From Methylicorpusculum sp. (GTDB lineage Bacteria > Pseudomonadota > Gammaproteobacteria > Methylococcales > Methylomonadaceae), in NCBI RefSeq assembly GCF_030651835.1, contig NZ_JAUSBX010000031.1:1-62954 (forward strand): a stretch of DNA of 62,954 bases, read 5' to 3'. Positions 8,103 through 16,936 of this stretch are shown here, in pieces (the stretch's first letter is position 1; each line of letters begins with the position of its first letter). Both the position numbers and the translations under genes were made by a program. The notes beneath the pieces are model-generated. The model saw nothing but the letters and a program-made list of their open reading frames with translations. It ran no database searches and was not told the origin of the DNA.

Positions 8103-9290
8103 ATGGTGAAACCTAACATCTTACACAACCCCGTAAGTCCACAAGTCGATCAATTGCTTTTTGAAGAGGGGCGCTTTTCGCCAGTATCCTGGTTGTTGGC
8201 GAACGGTTTTCTTGAATATGGGGATTACGTCAACTGGCGTAACGGCCTGATAGATAGTCTGGATAGCTGTTTTATCCGGCAACGGGATACTATCCTCATC
8301 CAGTTAAAGGCAGCTCAACTCTACGCTGTTTCGCTTGGGTTTGAGTCGGTTGTCGTGGCTTACACCTCGACAGATCAGCGTATTTTGTTAATCAGCTGTA
8401 ATCCTGCCGATGACCTGATATTCAAAACGGATTTTGAACCCGCTCATAACCGGATGCAGTTGGATCTTTTTTTCGACAGTGCGCCGGTTTGCACTGAAAA
8501 TGAATTGATTGCAGCGCTCATCGCCGGAAATGTTCAGGAAATTGATATATATCTCGATAAGTTAAACAGATACGATGACCGGAAACATCAGGATTTCAAG
8601 CAACTGATTGAATTGGGGCGTCGGATAAAGTCCGGCAGTTTATCGATTCAACAAAAAGTTGCGGTATTAGAAGAGGAAATGATGCCTCTGTCGTTAAAAC
8701 TTTTGCGCGGTGAATCGATACGGTTTTTAACGCCCTTGTGGCGGACTTTGTCTGACAGCTTGACCGGATATGCCTTTCGGCCGCAAGTGCCGAACGTGCA
8801 TATCAGTTATACAGCGGCCAAGGCATTTCAATGGCAGGACGTGGTCAGCTCTATCGAACAAGAACCGAAATGGCTTGAAAATCCGCTGTTGCTATTTCGT
8901 TATGCCGAAGCGTCCTTTAAATTAAGCCGTGAACTGACAGGTTTTACCGCATGGTTTCAAATATTCTTATCGGATGCAGAAGAGGCAGAGCAACTTATTA
9001 AAAAAACGGCGCATTCTCTGCTGTCTGCTGATTGGCGGCGTTTTCAGGATCTTGATCCGGAGCTCGAAACACGCTTTTTTCCTGCCTGGCTTTTATTGAT
9101 AAAGCCGGCCTTAGCCAGGCATGATTATAAACTGACCGGCGATTCGGAAGGCTGTCAGGCTTTCAGTCTGGTCAAGCAATTAATGATTTTGCCGAGTGAA
9201 AGGACCGGCAACGCATCACTTTCTCTGAGAGCAGAACTGAAAATGTTGAATCCCGGTATTTTCGATCATTTTATTACGGCAATTCTATGA
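8103..9290 (+). CDS. Conserved protein of unknown function
   Basis: 395 residues from the ATG at 8103; an in-frame ATG at 8046 would add 19 residues unlike the rest and overlap the Pho-box promoter side, so I prefer the later one, though neither has a good Shine-Dalgarno. No membrane segment, signal or known motif is visible. It looks like a soluble alpha/beta protein with an N-terminal half rich in strands and a mostly helical C-terminal half. It has normal codon use and sits 78 bp before the thiopurine methyltransferase gene on the same strand. I do not recognise the family. Its promoter region is shared with the PhoB-controlled porin. Confidence 0.75.
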   Translation: MVKPNILHNPVSPQVDQLLFEEGRFSPVSWLLANGFLEYGDYVNWRNGLIDSLDSCFIRQRDTILIQLKAAQLYAVSLGFESVVVAYTSTDQRILLISCNPADDLIFKTDFEPAHNRMQLDLFFDSAPVCTENELIAALIAGNVQEIDIYLDKLNRYDDRKHQDFKQLIELGRRIKSGSLSIQQKVAVLEEEMMPLSLKLLRGESIRFLTPLWRTLSDSLTGYAFRPQVPNVHISYTAAKAFQWQDVVSSIEQEPKWLENPLLLFRYAEASFKLSRELTGFTAWFQIFLSDAEEAEQLIKKTAHSLLSADWRRFQDLDPELETRFFPAWLLLIKPALARHDYKLTGDSEGCQAFSLVKQLMILPSERTGNASLSLRAELKMLNPGIFDHFITAIL

Positions 9291-9368
9291 TTGATTCATG
9301 CAATCCCAGGTCGTGACAACGCTCTTTTTCGACAATGAAGTTAATCTTTTTCCAATCAGGACAAACAC

Positions 9369-10028
9369 GTGCAATTAGATTTTTGGTTAAATAAATGGCA
9401 AAAGAAGGACATCGGCTTTCACCAGGACGCCGTCAATCAGTCATTGATGGATTTTTGGCCCCGGCTTGATTTGGGAAATCAGGGGCGTGTTTTAGTACCG
9501 CTGTGCGGTAAAACACAGGATATGCTGTGGCTGGCCGGACAAGGTCATCATGTCGTCGGTGTGGAAATCAGCCCCATTGCGGTACAGGAATTTTTTGCTG
9601 AAAACCAGCTAGATGCGACCCATGCTCAACTGGACGGTCTTGATGATTGGTCGGCCGGAGCTGTGCGGCTGATTTGCGGTGATTTTTTTGCGACAACGGC
9701 TGCGGTTGTTGACGAGGTCATGGCGGTTTATGACCGGGCGGCATTGATTGCCCTGCCTCCGGAACTGCGCCGCCGCTATGTCGCTCATCTCAGTTCTTTG
9801 TTGTCTTATGGTACGGACATACTTTTGGTGGTCATTGATTATCCGCCGGCAGAAATGGATGGTCCGCCTTTTTCGGTCAATGATCATGAGGTCAACGCGT
9901 TGTATGGCGCTGAGTTTAGCATCAGCATGCTGGCAGAGCGTGATGTGCTGGATGAAAATCCGAGGTTCAGGCAGCGAGGTTTAACCCGGATGATCGAGCG
10001 GGTTTACCGGCTGACAAAATTAGCCTGA
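9369..10028 (+). CDS. tpm: Thiopurine S-methyltransferase family protein
   Basis: 219 residues, the usual length for bacterial TPMT. SAM-dependent class I methyltransferase fold with the family-specific N-terminus (FWLNKWQKKDIGFHQ), the SAM loop VLVPLCGKTQDMLWLA (about 41-56) and VVGVEISPIAV. Bacterial homologues methylate selenium and tellurium compounds or thiopurines, usually read as detoxification. The start codon is GTG at 9369; the N-terminal family motif begins right after it, which supports the choice. The downstream minus-strand gene is convergent, with about 80 bp between them. Confidence 0.92.
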   Translation: MQLDFWLNKWQKKDIGFHQDAVNQSLMDFWPRLDLGNQGRVLVPLCGKTQDMLWLAGQGHHVVGVEISPIAVQEFFAENQLDATHAQLDGLDDWSAGAVRLICGDFFATTAAVVDEVMAVYDRAALIALPPELRRRYVAHLSSLLSYGTDILLVVIDYPPAEMDGPPFSVNDHEVNALYGAEFSISMLAERDVLDENPRFRQRGLTRMIERVYRLTKLA

Positions 10029-10106
10029 TAGAAGACTGGAAGGGGCATGTAAATGGCACTTCAGCAGGGTGATTCTGATCGGCTCTCTTGCTAATCAGGT
10101 CATCCT

Positions 10107-11156
10107 TCACCCCAGTAATTCAATGAATCTATCCACATGCGCTTTTTCTGTCGCAAAGCTGGTGACCAGGCGGGTCAATACTTCATTTTCTGCCAACAAA
10201 CCGGCTTTGGCTCTGGGCGGATTCCATTCATGAAATAAAGCGCCTTGTTGTTTAAGGTAAGCGGCAAAATCTTTGGTCATGATACAAAAGACTTCATTCG
10301 TCTGAGTGTGCCAGGCCAACCGGGCGTTTTGTGCTTGTTCTATGCCTTTTTGTAAATAATCAGCCATCGCATTCGCATGGCGGGCTAAGTTGAGCCAGAG
10401 ATCATCGTCGAGATAAGCGTCAAACTGGCCGGCAATAAAGCGGGTTTTGGAAAAGAGTTGTGCAGCCCGTTTACGAATATACGGCAAATCCTTAGCCATG
10501 CCGGGTTCCATAAAAACCAGCGCTTCAGCGCACCAGCAGCCGTTTTTTGTAGCCCCAAAAGAAACGATGTCGACGCCGCATTGCCAGGTCATTTCGGCCG
10601 GGGTCAGGTTTAACGCCGCCAGTGCATTGGCAAAACGCGCTCCATCCATGTGCAAGGGCAGTTGTTTGGCTTTGGCAATGGCCGCGATGGCTTTGATTTC
10701 ATCCCGCTGATACAGCGTGCCGATTTCAGTCGCCTGAGTAATGGATATCGCCATGGGTTGACCGGCATGAATAAAATTGGGGGGAAAACGGGCGATTTCG
10801 GCTTTCAGATTGCCGGGGTCAATTTTACCGTTTTCACCATCAACCGGAGCGAGCCGGGCGCCGTGAGTGAAAAACTCAGGTGCGCCGCATTCATCTTCAA
10901 TCATGTGCGCTTCACGGTGACAGAATGAAACGCCGCCCGGACGGTTGACTGCCGCCAGCGCCAGGGCATTGGCGGCGGTACCGGTGCCGACAAAAAAAAT
11001 CGCAACTTCACGTTCAAACAGGGTGTTGAAGCGCTTTTCTACCCGTTTATCCAGTTCGCTGGCGCCGTAAGCCGCCGAGAAACCGCTTGATTCTTCAGAC
11101 AGTCGTTGAGCGATGGCGGGATGGACGCCCGCCCAGTTATCGGATGTAAAAAACAT
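10107..11156 (-). CDS. Low-specificity threonine aldolase / beta-eliminating lyase family
   Basis: 349-residue PLP-dependent fold-type I enzyme. The cofactor lysine is K204 in VSFGATKNG and the PLP-ring aspartate is D171 in HMDGAR; a glycine-rich phosphate-binding segment (FVGTGTAANALAL) sits near residue 55. The family cleaves L-threonine or L-allo-threonine to glycine and acetaldehyde, but related members are tyrosine/tryptophan-lyase like, so substrate is a prediction. An AGGAG Shine-Dalgarno sits before the ATG. It lies 22 bp downstream of mgtE on the same strand, so the two are probably cotranscribed, although no functional link is evident. Confidence 0.85.
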   Translation of the reverse strand: MFFTSDNWAGVHPAIAQRLSEESSGFSAAYGASELDKRVEKRFNTLFEREVAIFFVGTGTAANALALAAVNRPGGVSFCHREAHMIEDECGAPEFFTHGARLAPVDGENGKIDPGNLKAEIARFPPNFIHAGQPMAISITQATEIGTLYQRDEIKAIAAIAKAKQLPLHMDGARFANALAALNLTPAEMTWQCGVDIVSFGATKNGCWCAEALVFMEPGMAKDLPYIRKRAAQLFSKTRFIAGQFDAYLDDDLWLNLARHANAMADYLQKGIEQAQNARLAWHTQTNEVFCIMTKDFAAYLKQQGALFHEWNPPRAKAGLLAENEVLTRLVTSFATEKAHVDRFIELLG

Positions 11157-11178
11157 TCTGGTACTCCTGTTTGCCGGA

Positions 11179-12519
11179 TCAATTCATTAAAAAAGCCGAA
11201 CCCAACGCTAAAAAGGCGACAAAGCCGACCACATCGGTCACTGTTGTCAGGATCACCGAACCGGATAATGCCGGATCAATCTCGAATTTATCCAGCACAA
11301 TCGGAATGATAACGCCCGAAAATGCGGCGGCGATGATATTAATGACAATAGCCGTAGCGATCACTAAGCCGATGCCAAAACTGCTAAACCAGAGCGAGGC
11401 GATGATGCCGATGACCAAAGCCCAGAGCACACCATTGACAGCACCAACCCGCACTTCCTTGATCAGCAGCGGCATCATGTTGCCTTTGGCTATTTGACCC
11501 AGCGCGATACCTCTGATAATCAGCGTCAAGGTTTGACTTCCGGCAATACCGCCCATGGAGGCGACGATGGGCATCAGCACGGCAAGGGCCACAACTTCCT
11601 GCAAGGTGCTCTCATAAAGGCCGATAGTCCAGGAGGCCAGAAAAGCGGTTAGCAGGTTGATACCCAGCCAGGTTGCCCGGCGTTTTGAGCTGCGAAAAAC
11701 CGGCGCGAATAAATCCTCGTCTTCATTTAAACCGGCGGTAGCCATCAATTGACTTTCATATTCTTCGCGGGTGATTTCCAATGCCAGTCTCAATGTCAAG
11801 CGGCCTAACAGCAGATTGTTACTATCGATCACCGGTAAAGCGCTCAAGCCGGAATGCTCCATTTTTTCCGTGGCATCGCTGAGATAGCTTTCAGCGGACA
11901 ACGTGACCGGGTCTTTTATGGATAAGCTGATCAACGTTGCTTGAGGGGGCGCCAAATAAATTTTATGCAAGGGGACTGTGCCGACATAACTGCCGTTGCG
12001 CTGAATCAGATAAATACAGTCGGTATAATCCGGCAATTCATTCTGAATTCGCCGTAACGCATCTCTGACCCGAGCCGAGCGAGGCAGAATGATCAATTCA
12101 TGGTCCACGTAACGACCGATCTGGTCTTCGTCATACTGCGAAGATAACTGGTAATGCTTGCGCTGATCAGCATCCATGCCGCTCAATGCGTTGTCTACAA
12201 CATATTCCGGCAGCGACTCAGCCAGTTCGATCAAATCTTCAGCATGCAGGCCGCTTAATAGATCCTGCAGCTCGGTTTCTTCCAAACTTTCAATGATCGT
12301 AGCGCGCGGTTCCGAGCGCATGGCCACCAGAACATCGACCCGGTCTTCCTGAGGAACCTGTTCCCAGCGCTGCAAACGGTCCTGCAAGGGCAATGACTCA
12401 AGCAACAAAGCGAGCTCGGTGCTTTCCAGTTCTTCTATAGCCTCTTCAAAAACAGCTTTTTGATCATCGTTCTCGGCGATATTGAGGCGTTCGACCAGAT
12501 GACTCATTTCTTCATTCAT
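11179..12519 (-). CDS. mgtE: Magnesium transporter MgtE
   Basis: 446 residues, the standard MgtE architecture: a cytosolic N domain of helical repeats (about 1-130), two CBS domains (about 135-255; e.g. LPDYTDCIYLIQRNGSYVGTV cut to its core YLIQRNGSYVGTV), a plug helix, then five membrane helices from about residue 285 with the pore-lining PIVASMGGIAGSQT motif. It is an Mg2+ channel that closes when cytosolic Mg2+ binds between the N and CBS domains. AGGAG Shine-Dalgarno 8 bp before the ATG. A hairpin sits 50-75 bp upstream of the start, but I could not match it to a known Mg2+ leader. Confidence 0.95.
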   Translation of the reverse strand: MNEEMSHLVERLNIAENDDQKAVFEEAIEELESTELALLLESLPLQDRLQRWEQVPQEDRVDVLVAMRSEPRATIIESLEETELQDLLSGLHAEDLIELAESLPEYVVDNALSGMDADQRKHYQLSSQYDEDQIGRYVDHELIILPRSARVRDALRRIQNELPDYTDCIYLIQRNGSYVGTVPLHKIYLAPPQATLISLSIKDPVTLSAESYLSDATEKMEHSGLSALPVIDSNNLLLGRLTLRLALEITREEYESQLMATAGLNEDEDLFAPVFRSSKRRATWLGINLLTAFLASWTIGLYESTLQEVVALAVLMPIVASMGGIAGSQTLTLIIRGIALGQIAKGNMMPLLIKEVRVGAVNGVLWALVIGIIASLWFSSFGIGLVIATAIVINIIAAAFSGVIIPIVLDKFEIDPALSGSVILTTVTDVVGFVAFLALGSAFLMN

Positions 12520-12786
12520 GCTGTTTCTCCTTTGAGGTTATCTAGCGTTGATCAAATTTGCATGCCAAAAAAAAAGCCTGTGAGGCTTTTAATAGGCTGT
12601 TAGTTGAATAGTTTTTTTCGCCGATCAAATTATTTATTTTAAGTCACACCGTGTAATGGGCTTTTATTTTGGCCGTTGCCTGCCCAGCCGGTCAAGGCCA
12701 AACCGTGTGCTTGATTTTCGGACTATTCAGAAAACGATAGTGTACGTCATCTGGTCCGGCCCGGAGTGTAAATTCGGGGAGCACGC

Positions 12787-12877
12787 GGCAATTCTCAATT
12801 TGAAGGGGAAAAAGGGCTGGGGAAAGCCTTTTGACAGCCCAAAATGACGCTGAAAATATCAACCTGGGAATTGCGCG
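12787..12877. mobile_element. Family B miniature element, copy 2, internally deleted
   Basis: Keeps both ends (GGCAATTCTCAATTTGAA; read inward CGCGCAATTCCCAGGTTG) and the outer parts AAAAAGGGCTGGG and CAGCCCAAAATGACG. It lacks the central AGGATGCTGCTGTCAAG block found in the other copies, leaving about 91 bp. Evidence of independent decay of this copy. Confidence 0.75.
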
Positions 12878-13043
12878 GAAACAAGGCGGCTCCAAGCCCA
12901 GCGGACCCTATTTAGAATCCATTCTTCAACAAACAAAGTTACTAAAAATCATGGACAAGCCATGTGCATCTTTTTTGGCGGGAATCTTTTTTTAATTCCA
13001 GGAGTAAATTAGTCAAGAACTTTTTGAAAAGACTAATGTCCGA

Positions 13044-13070
13044 TAAACATTAAGTTAATCCGGCCGATAA
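13044..13070 (+). promoter_or_regulatory. Candidate sigma28 (FliA) promoter
   Basis: TAAA, exactly 15 bp, then GCCGATAA: the full consensus for flagellar sigma28. It points towards the 3' end of the opposing regulator gene; no flagellar or chemotaxis gene follows within reach. It could drive a short or antisense RNA. Confidence 0.5.
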
Positions 13071-13127
13071 GGCCAGCGCTATATGGCGTGCAGACCCGGT
13101 TTTTTTGAAAGGCAAACGGGCTGTTTT

Positions 13128-14051
13128 TCAGGGATGTTGTGGCGCATTACGGGCTCTTTGGACATTGAGAAGGCGTGCCAGTCGGTCATTAAAGGCATCC
13201 AGGGAAGGGGTATAAATGAATTTTTTATCCAATTCATTTCTATCGCAAAGAAACTGAGCTCCCGCGCCGCCTATCCATAGTTGCGTCTCATCTGCCGTTG
13301 ATTTTGCCAGTTGATTTAACTCAACGACGGTTTCATTTAAGGGAGGAAAGGTCACGCAGCTAAGGACAATGACAGCGGGTTTAAGCTGAATGCTGGCTTT
13401 TAACAGTTCTTCGCCGGGAATATCGGGGCCTATGTAAAAGCAAGGGCAACGTTGAGAGACAGCCAGCATACAGGTCAACAATATGCCGAACTCATGGTCT
13501 TCTCCGCTTAGCGTCGCAAACATGATGCCGGGATTAGGTCCGGTAAAAGGATGCATGGAGTTGACCAGGCTTAAAACAATACGTTTTACGCAGGCGGATA
13601 GCATGTGTTCCTGGGCAATGCTGAGTTTGCCTTCATGCCATAAATTGCCGGCATTTTGCAAGGTGGGTAACAACACATCGCGGGCATAAGCGAGCGGTTC
13701 CATTGCCACCAGCGCGCGGCGCAAGAGTTCCTCGCACTGATCCATACGGTAATTGAGTAGCGCATCGATAATTTGAGTAAAGAAAAGATCATTGTGATTA
13801 CTGCGGGTTTCCTGGTGGGAAGAAACCAGTTCCTGCAGTTCCGCATTGCTCATTTCGGCAATTTTGCTGATTGTAAAGCCTTGCTGGGTCGCATTGGAAA
13901 GCAAGGTTAACCGTTCGATGTCCTGTTGAGTATAGAGACGGCGCCCCTTGTCGTCGCGAACAGGGATTACGGTGCCGTAACGCCTTTCCCAGGCGCGCAA
14001 GGTTTCAGTGTTAATGCCTGTGAGAGAGGTAACTGTTTTGATGGTATACAT
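13128..14051 (-). CDS. CarH/LitR-type MerR-family, B12-dependent photoreceptor repressor
   Basis: 307 residues from the ATG at 14051 (a GTG at 14058-14060 is an alternative). Residues 1-70 are a MerR-type winged helix (TLRAWERRYG). Residues about 85-165 form the four-helix cap carrying the CarH motif W-x9-EH as W138, H139, E148, H149. Residues about 172-300 are the cobalamin-binding Rossmann domain with ExHxxG as E184-D-H186-EFG189. In characterised CarH these residues bind adenosylcobalamin, and the equivalents of H139 and H186 ligate cobalt after light; in the dark the tetramer represses. Here it is divergent from a sigma-factor gene, which it probably represses in the dark along with itself. 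Light sensing is inferred from residues, not shown. Confidence 0.88.
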   Translation of the reverse strand: MYTIKTVTSLTGINTETLRAWERRYGTVIPVRDDKGRRLYTQQDIERLTLLSNATQQGFTISKIAEMSNAELQELVSSHQETRSNHNDLFFTQIIDALLNYRMDQCEELLRRALVAMEPLAYARDVLLPTLQNAGNLWHEGKLSIAQEHMLSACVKRIVLSLVNSMHPFTGPNPGIMFATLSGEDHEFGILLTCMLAVSQRCPCFYIGPDIPGEELLKASIQLKPAVIVLSCVTFPPLNETVVELNQLAKSTADETQLWIGGAGAQFLCDRNELDKKFIYTPSLDAFNDRLARLLNVQRARNAPQHP

Positions 14052-14060
14052 AATTTGCAC

Positions 14061-14191
14061 AGGGTTTGTTTAACAAAATGTTTGACAAGCATTGTACTTT
14101 GGCGTAACTTTGATTCCAAGCTTTAATTTAGCTTCAAATAAACTTCTACGGCTTACCTGCCCGGTAGTCCAATTTAAGGGGTAAAATAACC
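14061..14191 (+). promoter_or_regulatory. Divergent regulator/sigma-factor promoter with direct repeats
   Basis: TTGACA at 14082-14087 and TAACTT at 14105-14110, 17 bp apart, form a plausible sigma70 promoter for the sigma-factor gene. Overlapping it are direct repeats TGTTTAACA and TGTTTGACA, 12 bp apart, in an AT-rich tract (14067-14097). CarH-type proteins are known to bind tandem repeats that include the -35 TTGACA, so this is the likely operator. Confidence 0.5.
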
Positions 14192-15646
14192 ATGACCCAG
14201 CTTCAAAATGTTCAACTTGCAACCAGCTTCATTCATGATGGATTAACGTCCGCCACCAATGAGGAACATCGGTCTTCACTGCTTCCCCGCACCAATTCAA
14301 AATTTAAAACGTCAAGTAACAAACAAGACAATGACCTTGGCTTGTTAACACTATTCGAGCCGGATGTGATCCCATTGGATGAGAGCGATGGTGATTATGA
14401 AGGAACCTTGACGGCTTCAACCGAATCTTTAGAACTTAAAATTCATACCCAGAACGCAGTCGTGTTGACTGCTGAACAGTTCAACTGGCATGCCCGAAAA
14501 ATGGGGAAAGCGAGACAGGAACTGACTGATATCATCATCACTTCGCCGCAAGCACTGCTGATAATGGCCGCTGAATTCCTGGATTCACTGAGCAAAGGCG
14601 TTGATATATCAGAACTAATTAACCGTAGCGGCTGCGAGCAAAGCCAACCTGTACAAAATAGCGAGCTTGTACAGGATACAGCGAAGGGACTTGAAATAAA
14701 ACTGACAAATTGCTTTCAAAAAGTAATTAATGCCGAAGAAAGTATTAATGTCGAATTGACGCTGCAAGAATGCCGTTTGGCCTTGCGCGATATTCAGTTT
14801 CTACCCAACTTTCTGCAGCAAGTGGTTTACAGCATCAAGTCGCAAGGTCAGAACAAAGAAGCGGGTTTTCAGGATGAAGCCTTAGTCAAAACCCTGCTGG
14901 CCAAGTTGAAAGGCATGGTGGATTCCCGCCAAGCCATGATCAATGGCAATCTGAGACTTGTTACCTTCATTGCCCGTCAATATAACAACCAAACCCTGTC
15001 ATTTTCCGATTTGATTCAGGAAGGTACGGTCGGGTTGATCAAAGCTGTCGACCGTTTCGACTTTAGCCGCTCGGTTCGTTTTTCCACCTACGCGATTTAC
15101 TGGATCAAACAAACCATTTCCAGGGTCATGGTCAGGCAGGAAAAAACGGTCAGGCTACCTTACAACATAGCGGCTAAAGCATCAGCCGTTTATGAAGCGA
15201 TGAACAGCTTGCACCTGCAGAACAATCGCTGGCCCAGCGTGATTGAGCTTGCCGAAAAATGCAAACTGCCGGAAGACGAGATAAAGGCGATTATCGATAA
15301 CTATCAACCTACCGTGTCTTTGTTCAGCAACATCAACAACAATGAAGACATGCCTGAAGTGATTGACACTTTAGAGCAGCACCACTATCCGCAACCCATC
15401 AATACACTGGCTGCAAGTGCTTTAAAAGCCTGCTTGAGAAAAGCAATAGGCACATTGCCCGCTCGCGAGGCCGATATTATTACCTGCCGCTTTGGGCTTG
15501 ATAATGATCATGAAATGACCTTGCAGGATATTGCCGAACATCTGTCATTAACCCGGGAACGCGTCAGACAGATTCAAAACAGCGCATTATTAAAACTGAA
15601 AAATAATTTCAGTCATGAGCTGATCGACTTTCTTGAGCCGGGTTAA
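14192..15646 (+). CDS. Alternative sigma70-family factor (RpoD-like group)
   Basis: 484 residues. A long N-terminal part of about 240 residues has a region 1.2-like helical segment near 90-150 but otherwise little resemblance to housekeeping RpoD. Region 2 follows (NGNLRLVTFIARQY, DLIQEGTVGLIKAVDRFD, YAIYWIKQTI; about 250-315), then region 3 and region 4 with the -35 binding helix-turn-helix (LQDIAEHLSLTRERVRQIQ, about 447-465). It has no RpoD-like acidic N-terminal region 1.1. It directs RNA polymerase to a dedicated promoter set. Divergence from a CarH/LitR-type gene parallels LitR-LitS pairs, where light releases expression of a sigma factor. HflK/HflC/FtsH genes follow, the closest candidate targets. 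Confidence 0.85.
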   Translation: MTQLQNVQLATSFIHDGLTSATNEEHRSSLLPRTNSKFKTSSNKQDNDLGLLTLFEPDVIPLDESDGDYEGTLTASTESLELKIHTQNAVVLTAEQFNWHARKMGKARQELTDIIITSPQALLIMAAEFLDSLSKGVDISELINRSGCEQSQPVQNSELVQDTAKGLEIKLTNCFQKVINAEESINVELTLQECRLALRDIQFLPNFLQQVVYSIKSQGQNKEAGFQDEALVKTLLAKLKGMVDSRQAMINGNLRLVTFIARQYNNQTLSFSDLIQEGTVGLIKAVDRFDFSRSVRFSTYAIYWIKQTISRVMVRQEKTVRLPYNIAAKASAVYEAMNSLHLQNNRWPSVIELAEKCKLPEDEIKAIIDNYQPTVSLFSNINNNEDMPEVIDTLEQHHYPQPINTLAASALKACLRKAIGTLPAREADIITCRFGLDNDHEMTLQDIAEHLSLTRERVRQIQNSALLKLKNNFSHELIDFLEPG

Positions 15647-15769
15647 CTCATTTTTCCTGAGTCAAATCCTAAAAACCAAAAACTTAAAAGAAACCAGCTA
15701 ACAAGAGTTCAGTTTTAAGCTGAAGAGGATAAAGCTGGTCAAAAAACCTTCATGCAGGAGACTACTACC

Positions 15770-16936
15770 ATGCCTTGGAAAAATGAGAATAAAGAACACC
15801 ATGATCTGGGTGAAAAACCAAAATCGGATTGGGGCGAGCAGATTGATACCCATTGGAATCAATATTCCGAAAAATTTAATCAGTTCTTTTCCAAAAATAC
15901 CAAAAAACTGGCCCTGTACGCCGGAGCAGCGTTAGGCGTTAGCTGGCTGGCTAGTGGCATCTATATAGTCGATCAAGGCAGCCGGGGGGTTGTTACCCGT
16001 TTTGGTGCTTATGTTTCTACCGCGATGCCGGGTCCTCACTGGCATTTGCCCATGCCGCTGGAAGATGTGCAAGTCGTCAATGTGGAAAACCAACGGTTTA
16101 TAGAAATTGGCTATAACACCGGCAGCCGTAACAACGGATCAGGCTCTGTTTTACCCGAATCCCTGATGTTGACCAAAGATGAAAACATAGTCAGTGTCAG
16201 ACTGGCAGTGCAATATCAAATCAAGGATGCCAAAGATTACCTGTTTAATGTAAAGCAGAGTGAAGCGACGCTCAGGCAAGTTACCGAAAGTATCGAGCGA
16301 GAAGTGATCGGAAGAAACGATATGAGTTTTATCCTGACTGAAGGACGCAGTCAAATCGTTACCGAGATTAAAGACGAAGTCCAGAAAGCAATGGATGAAT
16401 ATAAAACGGGCCTAAGAGTTGCCAGTGTCAACCTACAGGATGCTCAGCCGCCTGAAGAAGTTCAAAATGCATTTGAAGATGCGATTCGTGCACGTGAAGA
16501 TAAACAGCGCTTGATCAATGAAGCTGAGGCTTATGCGAACGAGGTCATTCCCAAGGCAAGAGGTGCCGCCGCACGGATGATCCAGGAAGCCGAAGGTTAC
16601 GAAGCCCAGGTGGTCGCCAGATCCAAAGGTGAGACTGAACGTTTCGATCAACTACTCGTTGAATACGAAAAAGCGCCGAAAATCACCCGTAAACGGATGT
16701 ACCTTGAGGCTCAGGAAAAACTATACAGCAGCAGCAATAAGGTGATGGTTACGGTAGAAAATGGAAACAACATGTTTTATTTGCCGCTCAACCCGTCCGA
16801 ATCAAAAAACAATAGCGAATCGACTTCCATGTCTGAAAAGATAAGTCAGGCCGCAAGCCAAGTCGCTCAAGCTGAAAAGCTTAAAAACATCCAAAAACAA
16901 CTACCGGCAAGTCGAGTTAGCAGGAGCAGATTATGA
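15770..16936 (+). CDS. hflK: HflK-like SPFH (band 7) membrane protein
   Basis: 388 residues. A short cytosolic N-terminus is followed by one membrane helix (about 47-67, ALYAGAALGVSWLASGIYIV), an SPFH/band 7 domain beginning DQGSRGVVTRFGAY, a long charged helix (about 215-320, EDAIRAREDKQRLINEAEA) and a low-complexity tail. HflK and HflC form a periplasmic cage that encloses FtsH and modulates membrane-protein turnover. I chose the ATG at 15770 because CAGGAG at 15754-15759 is a Shine-Dalgarno for it; an ATG at 15752 in frame overlaps that site. It overlaps hflC by 4 bp. It is probably a second copy, since housekeeping hflKC normally follow hfq/hflX, absent here. Confidence 0.9.
   Translation: MPWKNENKEHHDLGEKPKSDWGEQIDTHWNQYSEKFNQFFSKNTKKLALYAGAALGVSWLASGIYIVDQGSRGVVTRFGAYVSTAMPGPHWHLPMPLEDVQVVNVENQRFIEIGYNTGSRNNGSGSVLPESLMLTKDENIVSVRLAVQYQIKDAKDYLFNVKQSEATLRQVTESIEREVIGRNDMSFILTEGRSQIVTEIKDEVQKAMDEYKTGLRVASVNLQDAQPPEEVQNAFEDAIRAREDKQRLINEAEAYANEVIPKARGAAARMIQEAEGYEAQVVARSKGETERFDQLLVEYEKAPKITRKRMYLEAQEKLYSSSNKVMVTVENGNNMFYLPLNPSESKNNSESTSMSEKISQAASQVAQAEKLKNIQKQLPASRVSRSRL

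Larger units (their letters stand above)
12520..13127. other. 608-bp gene-free region
   Basis: Contains, in order: a hairpin AAAAGCCT/AGGCTTTT with flanking A and T runs (about 12571-12594), a deleted family B element (12787-12877), a small hairpin TTAGTC/GACTAA (about 13011-13037), and a near-perfect sigma28-type promoter (13044-13070). No credible gene was found on either strand. Confidence 0.6.

Noticed and set aside
12571-12594. AAAAGCCT/AGGCTTTT hairpin upstream of mgtE as a Mg2+ riboswitch or terminator
   Set aside because: T-runs exist on both sides but I could not find an M-box-like structure; it may simply end a minus-strand transcript from the regulator gene.
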